Shown here: positions 38,628 to 49,902 of the stretch, piece after piece
How positions within the stretch are numbered: the stretch's first letter is position 1
Layout of the letters: each line of letters opens with the position of its first letter
NCBI GenBank assembly: GCA_903772945.1
Contig: CAICTM010000129.1
Coordinates: forward strand, 46,297-110,296
Source of the DNA: Seminavis robusta
Lineage: Eukaryota; Bacillariophyta; Bacillariophyceae; Naviculales; Naviculaceae
Length of the DNA stretch: 64,000 bases
Direction: 5' to 3'
Translations under genes and position numbers: made by a program
Notes under the pieces: generated by a model
What the model saw: only the letters and a program-made list of their open reading frames with translations
What the model was told of the DNA's origin: nothing
Database searches by the model: none

Positions 38628-40630
38628 ATGATCCACCAGAGTGACCTGTATCAAGACGAAGGAGGCGTGGGGATAATCAACAAGGAGGAGCTTCGTCCTC
38701 TGGTACCAAGTGCTGGCAACTCGAATTCTACCAAAAAGGATGACGACAGTGACATTCTAATTATTCCCCGCGAAGTTCAACTACTTCGTCTCGAGAACTT
38801 GGCCGTTCCTGCCTGCTACTTGGTCGTTGGCATTGTCCAAGGGTTGAGTGGACCCCTGCTGAATGTGTATCCCTTGGATCTCGGAGCGACGGAAGCGGCT
38901 CAAATGACAATCCCCGTCATCTTTCAATTCCCAGCCGCCGTCAAGATCCTCTATGGATTTTGGAGTGACAGTGTCCCCATTCTGGGCGCCAGACGAAAAC
39001 CCTACATGTGGATGGGATGGGTGTTGGTTTCGTGCACCATGATGCTCCTGCTGGGCACGGCCGATTTGACCATGGAATATGATGACGACAACGATAGCAC
39101 TGACCTTCACCGCCACACACCTCTTCCACCATCCGATGCACCGTCCATTGAATACCTCAGTGTCCTGTTCTTTCTACTGGGAGTTGGACTCTGGTTAGCA
39201 GATGTCATGGGGGATTCTTTAGTGGTGAGAGCACCAGAAAGCGAGCTCAGTGATACTATACTAGTGCCTATTCCAAGCTCTCTGACCTTTTCTCTTCTTC
39301 TCACCATTTCCTTTGTTTGCTTGCATGCTTGCTCGTAGGCAGAAAAGGCACGTATCGAGCCAGATCCCATCAAGGGAAATCTCCAATCCTCTTGCTATGC
39401 TTGTCGATTCTTTGGAATGATGGTGGCAGCTCCTTGCTCGACGGTGCTGTATTCGCGCTACGGGCCAAGGAGTGTTGTTATGGCACTGGCAGCGTCACCC
39501 ATGATTGTCCTCCCACTCATTCTTTGCTTGCGAGAGAAAAAGGTGATTGAGGTAAAGAGCGTTCGGCATCGAATACAAGATATTTGGAATACTGTTCAGT
39601 CCCGATCTGTGTGGCAACCAATGGCGTTTGTAAGTTTTGGGTGTTGTGCGGGCATGTGCAAACAGCTTGTCAAACGCCAACTCTGATGCACTCTCTACAC
39701 TACTTGCTCTCTGCTTTGCAACAATCCAACAGGTGTATATCTACAATCTACTCCAAGTTGGAAATGGTGCCTGGAGGCAGTTTCTAAAGTCGGTGCTGTT
39801 CTTTTCAGAATCTCAGATCAACTACCTCTTGATTGCTTCTTACGTGCTGCTCTACCTGGGTACAATGGCGTACAAGCAATGGTTCTTGCGGGTTAGCTGG
39901 AGAAGAGTCTATCAAGTTTGTATCTTGCTCAATGGGGTATTCTCAGGCCTGCAGCTTCTCTTGATTTGTGGTCAAACCTTTGGGTTGAGCCCTTTCCTCT
40001 TTGCATTAGGGGACGAAGCCTTGGCCGAATTTGTCACTGGTGTTCAGTTTCTGGTACGACAGACATGTGCCTTAACTCGGCGCAATGGCTCCCTTGCCAT
40101 CACAACAACCCTCGCTCAAACTTTTCTTCTTTGAACTGCACTGGCAAGCCCGTCACAATTATGATGGTCGCCCTATGTCCAGAAGGCAGTGAAGGTGCTT
40201 CGTACGCTCTTTTTACGACTTTTTCCAATGCCGCCATCCTGCTCGGCCCCACCATTAGCACCCCACTGCTTGGTATTTGGGATGTGAGCAAGGAGACACT
40301 AGAAGCAGGTAACAAATGCAGGAATTTGTGTGTCACGACGCCCATCATGGCAGTATGCCGCTCACACATCGCTTCTTCCTGCATCTCCCAGGTGAACTTT
40401 CGGGCTTCTTCAAGCTCTCTGTCCTGACCTCACTTTTGCAACTGAGTCCCATTGTCGTTCTATCCTGGCTACCTCACTCTAGCCAGGACTTGCACGAGCT
40501 ATCTGCTAGGCCCAAATCAACCACAGGAGGTGTAGTTTTTCTGCTGATAGTCTTTGGATCGCTTCTTTACATCCTGGTGGTGGGAACGCTCAACATTGTC
40601 GCTCCAGGTTGGTCGGGAGAGTCGCGTTAG
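38628..40630 (+). CDS. BT1/folate-biopterin transporter family membrane protein
   Basis: Five exons: 38628-39224, 39339-39629, 39733-40053, 40149-40308, 40392-40630. The joined frame is 535 aa, matching the usual 450-550. After a polar 65-aa N-terminus come about 12 hydrophobic helices. Family motifs visible: YLVVGIVQGLSGPLLNVYPL, FQFPAAVKILYGFWSDSVPI, GARRKPYMWMGW, then VGLWLADVMGDSLV, AEKARIEPD-type loop, FGMMVAAPCSTVLY, EFVTGVQFLPVTIMMVALCP and EGASYALFTTFSNAA. BT1 proteins carry folates, pterins or related compounds, and plant members sit in the plastid envelope. No clear targeting peptide is seen, so location is open. Introns fall just after the conserved GDSLV and QFL blocks. Confidence 0.92.
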
Positions 40631-41305
40631 TAAGAAACAAGCGCTTTTCCGATATCATCCCAATGGTTCTTTGGGCGATCTTCAACTTCTGAGGAAGTGA
40701 TGGTTTACAGGATCTGTCATAATTGGCAATCGACAAGAAGGTTTCACGGCTAATGGAGCAATCTACCTCAAGCTCCAAACTGATTTGCTGGACAAGTCAT
40801 TCGGTCCGGTCCTGTGCTCGTGGTACCAGACTGATGCAGGTCTCAGCTGATAATTATATTACTGGTATCTCCAGCTGAACTGGCAGGAGCGAGTACTTTT
40901 ATGGTTGGAGAAATCCGTTCAGCAACCACAGCGGCACCAAGCAGGTAACTACCAGGTACAGGTCCAAGGCTATGGCTAGCTAGCTAGCTAGCTAGCTAGC
41001 TAGCTAGCATCGCCTTCTTTACTGTGGTTGCTTCAGTGGAATTAGGATGGACACAGTAGCAGGAGGGCATGGCTTGGCTCGACCACTGCCCAGTGACCAA
41101 CGATTATGGTCGTGGGTTTCCACGAAGATTTGCTTGCCCGTTCGATTTCTCCAGTGTCCACAGATGCGAATTTTGGTCCGGTACAGTAAAAAGTACGAAA
41201 AGATCGACTGTTCATTCAAGTTGGAGCGACGGAGCTCACAACTTTGGTTTGGGTAGCTATCGGCGCACAAAACAGCAACTATACACAAAAAGGCAACCTG
41301 AGACC
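40631..41305. other. Intergenic with GCTA microsatellite
   Basis: No gene seen. It holds the longest GCTA run of the window (40975-41008) and several GGTACC/TACCAGGTA words. Confidence 0.55.
40975..41008. repeat. (GCTA)n microsatellite
   Basis: About 34 bp of uninterrupted gcta repeats. The same word occurs in shorter runs near 22124, 28003, 34857, 45553 and 49901. Confidence 0.95.
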
Positions 41306-43281
41306 ATGCCGCAACGACCAAAGCGACAAGAGTCTTCGTAAGTTTTTCTAGTGCGAGGTGAAGACTCGTTCCACCGTGAACTGTGCGAACCTAATCGTTT
41401 CTTCCTGCTTGCTCTAGTGCCAAGAAGATGCTGGGCACAAAAGGGAGGTCAAGGATTTCTTTTGGGCGAAAGGGGCGCAAGAAGAAGTCTCGAGGCTATG
41501 AAGAGGACGAAATGAACATTTTCTGCTCTTCTGGTCTTGTTAGCCGAGACTTCATCCTGGAGAAGTTGCAGGAAGTAAAGAACAACAGAGATATTGTCAA
41601 ACTGGAAGTAGAAGATCTCATCATTGCCAAGGAGCACAGCTCCTTGATTCAGTTCGTAAAGGCCCTGTTGGTCGGGGAAAACCGCCCTTGGAAGCGTATT
41701 GACTTCATCGACTCTTTTCCTTCCTGTGAGTTCTCATGGTGGGAAGGCATCAAGAAGGAACTCATGCGTGAATATGATATGTCCATTGATGATGCCAGCA
41801 AGTACACCAACTGTATCACAATCCAGGCCAATGTGGAATTGAATGAAGGTTCAGCCAAGAACTCAGTAGTTGCCTTGTTCAACCGATTCCTGGAAGATAA
41901 GGATATTCAAGGAATTGACTTTGGCGGGGCACTCTTTGGTATCAGAAATGCAAGCATACCAGAAGCCCTAAACCGACTTTTTGATGAAGATTGCGTGCTT
42001 AAGGATAGCACTGTGGTGACTGTCAAGTGCGGATGGCCCAGTACTGAAGAGGAAAGGAGCGACCAGATGTGGGAAGACACTATCAGGTCTTGCGTGATGA
42101 AGCTAGACGGAACAGCTATTGTCAAGGAAGGTTACACGCATCTCGTCCCCAGCGGCCCACGAAGGATGCAAAGGCGCCAAGCAGTACAATGTGGAGTTCG
42201 ACCAACCAAGAGCTTAGATGAATCAGCGGCTCGTGCGTTAGTGTCGAGTCTCATCCTTGGTTGCGAGTCCATGCCAAAGGGCAAGGCCAATGATCCCTCT
42301 CTATCCAACTTCTGCGCCAATGGTTTTTCGAGTCGTTCAATGCATGAAGGCTTTCACAAGTGCGCCGTGGGCCAGGGCACTACCGCAAAAGGAATGCGGC
42401 TTAGCAATAGCGGCGGCCTAATAGGCTCACGCGCGCAACGAAGCCAGAGCAACAGCCTACCAGGCGAACATATTACTGAACCAGATGACGAGGCAATCCC
42501 AACATCGAACGCCAGATGGGGCAGCGGGAGCCAATCCTCGCGATCTCGCTCGCCAATTCGAATCTCACCGAAACCGACGAGGGTGCGTCGAACTAGAAGC
42601 ATGGGATTGGGTCAAGCACTCGATTCAAACATCAATATATCACCTAAGGATCCAGACCTTAGATTGGAAGCCTCGACTCCACGAAGATCCGGGCGCAAAG
42701 TTTCTGCAATTCCGAGGCCGTCCGCAAAGACGAAGCTTCAGCGGGCAAAGAGCATGGGTCATTACTTGAGCGACATGAAGGATGTAAAGAGGGATGACAA
42801 GGACCAGATTAGTCAAGCTGCTGGGCTTTCACCGAAAAGGTTTGTTCGTTCGTCCTCGACACCTTCACCAATTAGGACGCGCCGCTTGCAAAGTGCAGAA
42901 GACCGCAATCGAGACCGTGTAAACGCTCAATGGACAGATACGACTCACCCCGCATGCATTCGAATGCGGCGATACAAGAACATGGGGCTTGGTGACGAGG
43001 CGAGCGACGAAGCTTACGACGAGGAATCTGTCAAACAACCGGAACACAGAAGGGAGCAGAGGCCTAGTTCTGAAACGATTCGGCGAACCAAGAGTAATGG
43101 ATCTAATAGTAGATACCATGAAAAAGCCAAGAGATCCGCTTCGGAAAAGCTTCACGGCACCAGGAGTGATGGATACCAATGTCATTCGGATATCCCGGAC
43201 TATGATTGGTCCAATAAAGACGTTCGATATGACTGGTCCAAGGGAATCTATACGCGGATGGAGGTCCCAAGCGCAGCTTAA
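41306..43281 (+). CDS. Unrecognised family protein A (paralog of 45940-47466)
   Basis: Two exons, 41306-41337 and 41418-43281, joined as MPQRPKRQESSAKKMLG... (631 aa). Starting at 41428 (MLGTKGRS) would avoid the intron. The N-terminal domain, about 30-245, is shared with the downstream paralog: EMNIFCSSGLVSRDF, IVKLEVEDLIIA, WKRIDFIDSFPSCEFSWW, YTNC, NEGSAK, FGGALFG, FDEDCVLKDS, KCGW. After about 250 the chain is basic, Ser-rich and disordered, with recurring R-R-x-K/R-S-M-G motifs (VRRTRSMGLGQ, LQRAKSMGHYL, MRRYKNMGLGD, IRRTKSNGS), many possible phosphosites, and the end MEVPSAA. No known domain is recognised. A kinase-regulated adaptor is a guess. Confidence 0.75.
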
Positions 43282-43518
43282 GCGCTGTTCAAATACAAAA
43301 AATACTTGTAGCTTGCTGTAGTAAATGTATGCTGATGTCTGCCACCGTTTCAGATACCGGTACCAGGTAGTTAGTTGTTAATTAGTATGCCAACAGCCAA
43401 CCCCTGATCCATGGAGGTGAATTGTGTGGCTATTCGCTTCGTGGACAACACTCGCACGGTAAATTGCACCGGCCGTTCACTGAATGTAAACAAAAACAGA
43501 GCAGAACGGGAACAACTA

Positions 43519-44020
43519 TTATTTGGCCATGGGGTGCTTTGAAATGTACTCGGCAGCATCACCAATGCTGGCAATGGCATCCGCTTCAGTGTCTGGAATT
43601 TCAATGGCAAATTCGTCCTCGATGGCCATGACGACTTCCACAATATCCAAGGAATCAAGTCCCAAGTCATCAGCGAATTTGGTCTCGGCGGTTACCTTGC
43701 TAGGATCCACTTGATCAAAATTTTTGACAACCCCCATGATACGTTCAACGACTTCGCTCTCATTAAGGAAGGCCTGAGAAAGCATAAGCGAAGACAACAG
43801 AAAGCATTCGATATGATGAGAGCTGGGATACACGCTAGAGACCTCAAAGGAACTCAAAGTTTGATAAGGCAACACACACCGGTGGAGAAGAGAAGTGTCG
43901 CAATGTGTAGACTGCAGGAGCCCTCTGCCTCAAGGCGGCAAAGTTTGAAGAGGATCCCAAAGATCGTACTGCACGAGGTACGGTGCGCGTTACGGCAACA
44001 CGAGCAGCTGAAAGAAACAT
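43519..44020 (-). CDS. Mitochondrial acyl carrier protein
   Basis: Two exons, 44020-43880 and 43773-43519, joined in phase 0 as FSSPP-AFLNESEVVERI (131 aa). The first 45 aa (MFLSAARVAVTRTVPRAVRS, no acidic residues, Arg-rich) are a mitochondrial presequence. The mature ACP has the phosphopantetheine site DLGLDSLDIVEVVM (Ser carries the prosthetic group) and the acidic helix EDEFAIEIPDTEADAI. It carries acyl chains in mitochondrial fatty-acid synthesis (lipoate supply) and is also a subunit of respiratory complex I in many eukaryotes. A plastid ACP is less likely because no signal peptide is present. The gene lies between the two paralogs of the unknown family, on the opposite strand. Confidence 0.95.
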
Positions 44021-45939
44021 CTTGGGTATATCAACTGGTAAGGGTACACGGAGAAACAGAAAGAAAACAGTTAGTTCCAAAAATTCTGCTGCGCAAACAC
44101 GGTGTCAAGGCACCGAGCCAGATGATGAGACGAGCACCCCGAGCCCGAAAGGACCGCAGCGACAACATACAGTACCGATGAAGGTGGTTGTGGTGATGGA
44201 CCTCAATGGAAAGGAACTGCTTTGTGGCTGTGGCGCAAACTCGCAATCCAAAATCAAAGGGCGCGGTGTTACTGTTGGGCGCTTGGGTTGGAGTTCTTAT
44301 CCAGGACTGGTCCAGTCACTGATGAGGTCTTTCGGCATCAAAAAACACTGGTACACGTACTCGTGTGCTGGTACAGGTACCACCAGGTACGACTGTACCC
44401 AGAGGACTATCCTGCTCATTCATCCACAAGAAGCACCGAGCACTCCCACTCATTCATTACACAGAAATGCCCTCGCAACAAAAGCCATCTTCAGAAGAAG
44501 CAACACTGCAGTCAGACTTTCCTCCATGAACAAGCACAATTAAATGAACCAATTTCTGTGGCTGCGCGGCATCGTCAGCGACTATGGCAAACAGGACAGG
44601 AACGGTGCAAACTGCGCAATTTTGTTTGGTAAGAGACTTTGGGGTGTGTGGATAACTATGGCACACTTGCAACTTGGAATGCATGAGCTAAGGAGAAATG
44701 CACTCAAGATGCACTTCAGTTTTGATCGCCCCAAGCAATTTTGGATTAGAATCTATTCTATTTGTACGAACAACCAAGTCACCGGACCTATCGTGCGAAC
44801 CGCCCAATGGCTTTGGCATGCACGAAAATGAGTACGAAATCACCACATGTCGGGGCCAATTTGTTTGCGCAACTTGCCAACTACCTACACCTTATGATGC
44901 TGCGCAAGAGGAGTATTAGTCTAGTAGCACGAACCCAGGCTGACCCAAAATGTGATGTGTCCCACTGAGTGGTGTTAGCCCACAAAGAATATCGGTATTC
45001 GGCGGCTCGTGTGACGGTGTGGTGATATCAAAGCCCACAAGCCCACATACTACAATTAGGACGAGTTGGGGTAACTCCGGAGCCCGGAGAGGTCAAATCG
45101 TCCTGCAGAGTTCCTAAGGCCTGATGGATGCAAGGAATCGGATCCAACTGCTTGCTGTGGCGAGTTGTCGCCATCCAAAATCGAACGATGAATTCAATCA
45201 CCCTGAAAAACTACCTTGTTGGCTTTTGTGTGCTATGCCCTATTGGTACCGGTACGGCAGGCTACCGGTAGTCTCCAGAGGTGTTAGTCATGAAATAGTA
45301 CTGTATTCTGTATTCTGGCAACCGAGTGGCGAGTCAGTTCCCCCCATAGATTGGCTGGGACAACCATGTGTTAAATGAGGACACGTCCAATGCCAGCAGT
45401 CACAGGCTCAAAGAATGCCACCACGCAGCCACTTAAAACCATGCGAATCCTAGAACTACAGGGGAATACGTCTTTTAAGTGTTGGTCGTCTCGCAGATAC
45501 GGTACCGTAAGAAGTGAATGCCAGCATGATCCATAAAGCAGCTTGGAGCTGGCTAGCTAGCTAGCCGATGGCTAGCTAGCCGATAGCTAGCTATCCCACC
45601 CTTTAGTCAGCATTGGAGGTTCTTCACAGCATTGGAGCCCCTCCGGTCCATGTACAGTGGCGAGTGACGAGTTGCCTTCGCTTTTCGATGAATCGAATCC
45701 TACTCAGCCAGCTTAGTTAGGAGATCCTTCATTTTTCCACGGAAGAGCTCACAAAAACAAACTCAAACACGAAAAATTTGTACCGCATACTAGTAACCAC
45801 CATACGATTCAAGATATTGTAAGTAAATAGTTGCGACCAACGTCCTTGAAACCTTCAATTGAGTGACACCAACATCTCAACTCACAATGTTGCTTCCAAT
45901 TAATTAACTGTTGTTTCAAAGGCTAAGCGCTGAACCATC
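44021..45939. other. Long intergenic stretch, no supported gene
   Basis: Several overlapping plus frames (the longest, 186 codons, spans 43983-44543 and runs antisense across the acyl carrier protein start) have no recognised domain. A brief MKVVVVMDLNGKELL near 44178 recalls the start of an FCP/NIF-type phosphatase but is not continued. GCTAGC runs occur at 45550-45590. Confidence 0.5.
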
Positions 45940-47466
45940 ATGCCAAGATTGTCATTCGGACGCAAATCACAGCAGCTGCTACAGCAACCCCAGAAGAGAC
46001 AGTCACGGAATAAGCCAGAGGGAGAAATGAACATCTTCTGCTGTTCTGACCTTGTTAGTCGAAACTTTGTTGCTGACAAGTTGAAGGATGTGAAGCAAGA
46101 CGCAAACATTGTGAAGCTGGAAGTCGAAGATCTCCTCATGGCAACATCTTACCACTCTTTGCTCCCGAAAGTGAAGGCATTGTTGATCCAGGATGATCGT
46201 TCATGGAAAAGAATCGATTTCATTGACTCCCTGTGCTCCAGCGACTTTTCAGTTTGGCAAGCCGTGAAACAGAAAGTCATGAACGAGTATGAGAGCTCAA
46301 TCGATAATACCTGCAGCTATACCAACTGTGTCAGCTTTCGAGCCACAGTGGAAGTGAACGAGGGTACAGCCAAGCACTCGACCATCAGCCTTTTGAACTC
46401 TCTCCAGAGAGATCAAGACGTGAAAGATATCAGCTATGGAGGCGGCCTTTATGGGCACAACCATGATGCGATTCCTGGAACCCTCAAACGTAGCTTTGAT
46501 GAAGACGGCAATTTGAAGAAGAGCTTTGTAGTGCACATCAAGTGTGGGTGGTCCAATGCAGGAGACCGCTCTGATCGTTTATGGAAAGCAACACTGCAGT
46601 CTTGTCTGAACAACCTCCAGGGTATCGAGGAAGGTGCGTTGCCATCCCTTTCAGACCATTCCGAAGATGTCGGCTCGCAAGCTGGACACAGGATGCAGAG
46701 ACGCCACAATGCGCTCCAGTTGGGCAAAGGTATTGATGAGAAACCTCTTAAAGGGCACGGTATGTTTGGTGGTTTTGAACCGAGGTTGAGCATCCTGTCC
46801 AAGGTCGGTTTATCGGAATCAACTCGTACTTCAAAGACCAAGTTGCGGCGCTTCAAGAGCGTGGATGACAGTGATCTCAGACGAAGTGAACACAAAAAAG
46901 CTCCGATGAGCAACCTTTCATCTCGACGACCTGTTCGTAGATGCATCAGCACGGACAATGATGTGTCTCCCGTGCGGCGAATATGCGAGGGAAGTAAGAA
47001 GGCCAAGAGTCCCAAACGACAGTCTCAATCACCTCGACGTGTTCCCCGCCGAAGCAATACTTTAGATTCTGTCGAGTCTCCGGTGTGCAAGAGTGAAGGG
47101 TGCAAGAAAACCGATAGTACCAAACAAGAATCCAAGACGGGAAGTCTTTCGTCTCGAAGATCACCCCGGCGATGTAACAGTATGGACAACGATGGGTCTC
47201 CAGTTCGACGACGCACCGTTGAAAGGCGAAAGAACACGAACAGTCCTCAGCAAGAATCCAATATGGAGAACGTGTCGACTCGAAGAGCACCCAGGCGAAG
47301 TATCAGTATGGACAACGAAGGGTCTCCAGTTCGACGAAGCACAATTCAAAGGCGCGAAAACGTCGACGCGGGAAGCCTCAAACAACACTCCCCGACACGT
47401 CGAGTCATTGGTCGGCAACCTGAAGTGGAGCACGCGAGAACCAACCTTATTCCAAGCGCCGCATAG
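45940..47466 (+). CDS. Unrecognised family protein B (paralog of 41306-43281)
   Basis: Intronless, 508 aa. The start MPRLSFGRKSQQ parallels RISFGRKGRKK of the upstream paralog. The N-domain, about 28-240, shares EMNIFCCSDLVSRNF, IVKLEVEDLLMA, WKRIDFIDSLCSSDFSVW, YTNC, NEGTAK, YGGGLYG, FDEDGNLKKS, KCGW, with roughly half the residues identical by eye. The tail (about 315-490) contains four to five tandem copies of a unit of about 40 aa: SRRxPRR, then S/N-S/T-x-D-N-D/E-x-S-P-V-RR. This gives arrays of RRxS and SP sites, and the end is LIPSAA. The conserved N-domain with a diverged phosphosite tail suggests duplication and subfunctionalisation. Function unknown. Confidence 0.78.
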   Translation: MPRLSFGRKSQQLLQQPQKRQSRNKPEGEMNIFCCSDLVSRNFVADKLKDVKQDANIVKLEVEDLLMATSYHSLLPKVKALLIQDDRSWKRIDFIDSLCSSDFSVWQAVKQKVMNEYESSIDNTCSYTNCVSFRATVEVNEGTAKHSTISLLNSLQRDQDVKDISYGGGLYGHNHDAIPGTLKRSFDEDGNLKKSFVVHIKCGWSNAGDRSDRLWKATLQSCLNNLQGIEEGALPSLSDHSEDVGSQAGHRMQRRHNALQLGKGIDEKPLKGHGMFGGFEPRLSILSKVGLSESTRTSKTKLRRFKSVDDSDLRRSEHKKAPMSNLSSRRPVRRCISTDNDVSPVRRICEGSKKAKSPKRQSQSPRRVPRRSNTLDSVESPVCKSEGCKKTDSTKQESKTGSLSSRRSPRRCNSMDNDGSPVRRRTVERRKNTNSPQQESNMENVSTRRAPRRSISMDNEGSPVRRSTIQRRENVDAGSLKQHSPTRRVIGRQPEVEHARTNLIPSAA

Positions 47467-47600
47467 AAAAAAAGCGAAGCACGGAACAGATCTGCACCTA
47501 TTCTTAGTTTTGTCTAAAAATCTACACACGAAAGCGATTTGTTCAATTCCAAGAGTACATATATACCGATGCCGGTAGACCCACATAACGTAGCGGTCTT

Positions 47601-48623
47601 TCACTTTGTCGCCAGTGGGAACTTTTGCACAAAATCAATCTTCATCTTGGGATCCACATTGTCTGATCCCCTCCCTTCTAGCTCTCCCGTGGTCATCTCA
47701 GCGGGTGGTCCCAGCATGGCCGATCCAGGACCAAACGTATCCAGCTCTGACTCACCAAAGAATAGCGACCTCGATCGATTCCGAAGCACTGGAATCTTGA
47801 GGTAGCGCAGTTCTTTTCGGATCAATTCGCAACGTTCCATGTTGCGCAGGGAAGCCAAGCTACTTTGGAACCGATCACCAACTGACCCAACTCGGTACTG
47901 CACTGTAGTATCATTGGGTGTGAAGTAGAACTCTCCGATCGATGGTTCTCCTGATGCTTTGTCCGTGAAAAGAACCCGGAGATAGCGACCTTCCTTCAGC
48001 TCGATGTCCACCTTGTCGCCACGACGGGCACTCACTAATTGAATGGCTGGAACCAATATCCTCATTTGATCTTCCCAATCGAGCGAATTGTTAGGTGCCT
48101 CCGAGTAGTCCCAACTGTTGCGATATTGTGGTATTTGGTTGCGAAAGTTTTGAAGGAGGAAGAGCGTCATGAGTGCTAAACGTCGCATTGGAACTGGAGA
48201 CTGCAGGAACCAGCACCAATTAAATCTTACTCACGGCTCTGCGAAAATCCCAGGGGTATCATCTTGAGACGAGGCGCATCCAGCACCAGATTTGAGCAAG
48301 TAGGAAGCTCCAGGCAGGCCGGCATTTCCATTGTGTGGGCAATCGGCAAAAAGCCCATCCCACACTCCCAAACAATAGCTTTCATTGCAATCGTCTGCTT
48401 TTCCAATGGTTTCGGCGACAGCAACTGGTACCTGAACAAGGGAAGAAGCTACACCCAAAGCAATAATGTTTGCAAGAGTCCCTCGGCGGGTGAAAGTGGC
48501 ATGCAGTGCTGTATCAGGGAGCGACGCAGATTGCCGTGAAGTATGCCAAGAAGAAAAAGAGTTTGTGGCTCGAAAAGTCGACAGCAACAGCACAAACAGG
48601 ATCCGAAGGCGGGAAGAAGTCAT
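47601..48623 (-). CDS. Plastid (probably thylakoid lumen) DUF1499-like protein
   Basis: Two exons, 48623-48235 and 48114-47601, joined as GIFAEP-WDYSEAPNN (300 aa). The N-terminus is multipartite: an ER signal (RILFVLLLSTFRATNSF) with a Phe right after the likely cleavage site, a Ser/Thr/Arg-rich transit stretch, then FTRRGTLANIIALGVASSL ... VAVAET, which looks like a twin-arginine thylakoid signal. The mature part has CASSQDDTPGIFAEPWDY and the block EFYFTPNDTTVQYRVGSVGD, then RNMERCELIRKEL, matching the pattern of DUF1499 proteins (FRSAS-like strand and R-x-E-x-I-R helix). The biochemical role of DUF1499 is unknown. In algae many members are plastid-located. The intron acceptor was chosen because only it keeps frame and gives the APW/EPW-type family junction. 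Confidence 0.8.
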
Positions 48624-49108
48624 GTTGCTTTGCTTGTGTTATTCATCGACCATACCGATATGGTTGATTCGATTGAGATTCTACAATGCAACAAAACAAA
48701 GGACGAAGCTGGAAACAACACGAATCCTTGCTGTTCGAAGAAGAGAGAAAAAGTGACTCAGTGGAGGATCTTGCGATGACGTCATTCAAAGAGTATCAAC
48801 GACTGAACCATCAATTTGGAGGGAGGAAGGGTGCGAACTGCGTGAACTGAATTTCGTCCCTACCGGTACCGGTACTCTAGTGGACCCCCCTCATCAGGAG
48901 AGGGCGAGTCAACGGTTTCACAGGAGCCAAACCAATTGAAAAGGGGGACTAGAGTTGCAAAGCACAAAGAGTGTCCAACCGACGAGTCCCTCGAGTTTCT
49001 GGGGAGATACAGAAGCATTCTTGTGGGAGCCAACTGCAAACCTGGTATACTGTCGAAGAAGTTTGGTTCCAAGGTTTGCCCATATTTACGGATCATCATC
49101 GCAATAAG
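48624..49108. other. Divergent promoter region with CRE palindrome
   Basis: The spacer between the DUF1499-like gene (minus) and the Rab gene (plus). TGACGTCA lies at 48777-48784. No gene seen. Confidence 0.55.
48777..48784. promoter_or_regulatory. CRE-type palindrome TGACGTCA
   Basis: A perfect copy about 155 bp upstream of the plastid protein start and about 325 bp upstream of the Rab start. It is the second such site in a divergent promoter in this window. Confidence 0.4.
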
Positions 49109-49902
49109 ATGCCCTTTGACTACCTGTTTCAGGTCGCCCTTATTGGGGATTCGTCGGTGGGAAAATCGGCGTTGATGAAGCGAATTGCGGTAAGATGACA
49201 GAAGCAACCAACAAGATGGGACTATCAGACTCAGGGGTTTATCTTGCTCACGGGGCGAGTTCGATAGTAGTGACATTTCTAACGTCTTCTGTGTCGAACC
49301 CCCTCCGGCAGCACAATACATTTGACGAGGGAGGGACCACCACCCTTGGAGTTGACTTTTGCATGCGAACGGTAAAGCTGGAGGGAGGAAAAGTTGCCAA
49401 AGTCAAGATTTGCGACACGGCCGGCCAGGAAAGATTCAGGGCTCTTACTCGGACCTTCTACAAACGAGCGGACGCAATCATGCTGGTGTACGATATCACA
49501 GACAAAGAGTCGTTTGAAAACCTCACAACTTGGATACGCGATGTCCATGAGCATGCGCCACAATCGGTCCAGGTGGTCATTGTCGGCAACAAAGCAGATC
49601 TTTCCAACAGTCGTGCCATCCCACGAGCGGATGCCAAGTACTTCGCGGCAGAGCTTGGACTTTCAGCTGTCGAGTTGAGTGCAAAGAGCTCCAAAAATGT
49701 AGAGGAAACCTTTCTGACAATTGTCAAGGAGATTGCACGAAAAGCGGAGCGCGACGAGGAGCTCGTACGAAAGTCGGATCGTGAGAAACTTGTACGAAGA
49801 TCGGAGCCTGCCAAGAAACGAGACAAAGTGTATGCGCCCTCGGAGATGATCTTACTGGGCGAGAAGACGGGCAAAAGTACCTCCTCAAGCTGTTGCTACT
49901 AG
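49109..49902 (+). CDS. Rab-family small GTPase
   Basis: Two exons, 49109-49189 and 49312-49902, phase 0, 223 aa. The P-loop is GDSSVGKS in exon 1. After the splice comes switch I with TTTLGVDF (the conserved Thr before G-x-D-F). DTAGQERFRALTRTFYKRAD is switch II, NKAD is the guanine-specificity motif and SAKS is G5. The C-terminal hypervariable region is Lys/Arg/Glu-rich with three near-repeats (RKAERDEELVRKSDREKLVRR-type pattern) and ends SSSCCY, a double-cysteine Rab geranylgeranylation signal. It acts as a membrane-traffic switch. The closest Rab subgroup (Rab1/8/18-like) cannot be settled by eye. Confidence 0.92.

Noticed and set aside
43983-44543. 186-codon plus-strand frame
   Set aside because: It runs antisense over the start and presequence of the acyl carrier protein. 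The composition is basic and low-complexity, and only a brief VVVVMDLNG resembles a phosphatase start without continuation.
46915-47400. CRISPR-like array from regular repeats
   Set aside because: The repeats are in-frame coding units of a eukaryotic protein with related, not unique, intervening sequence.
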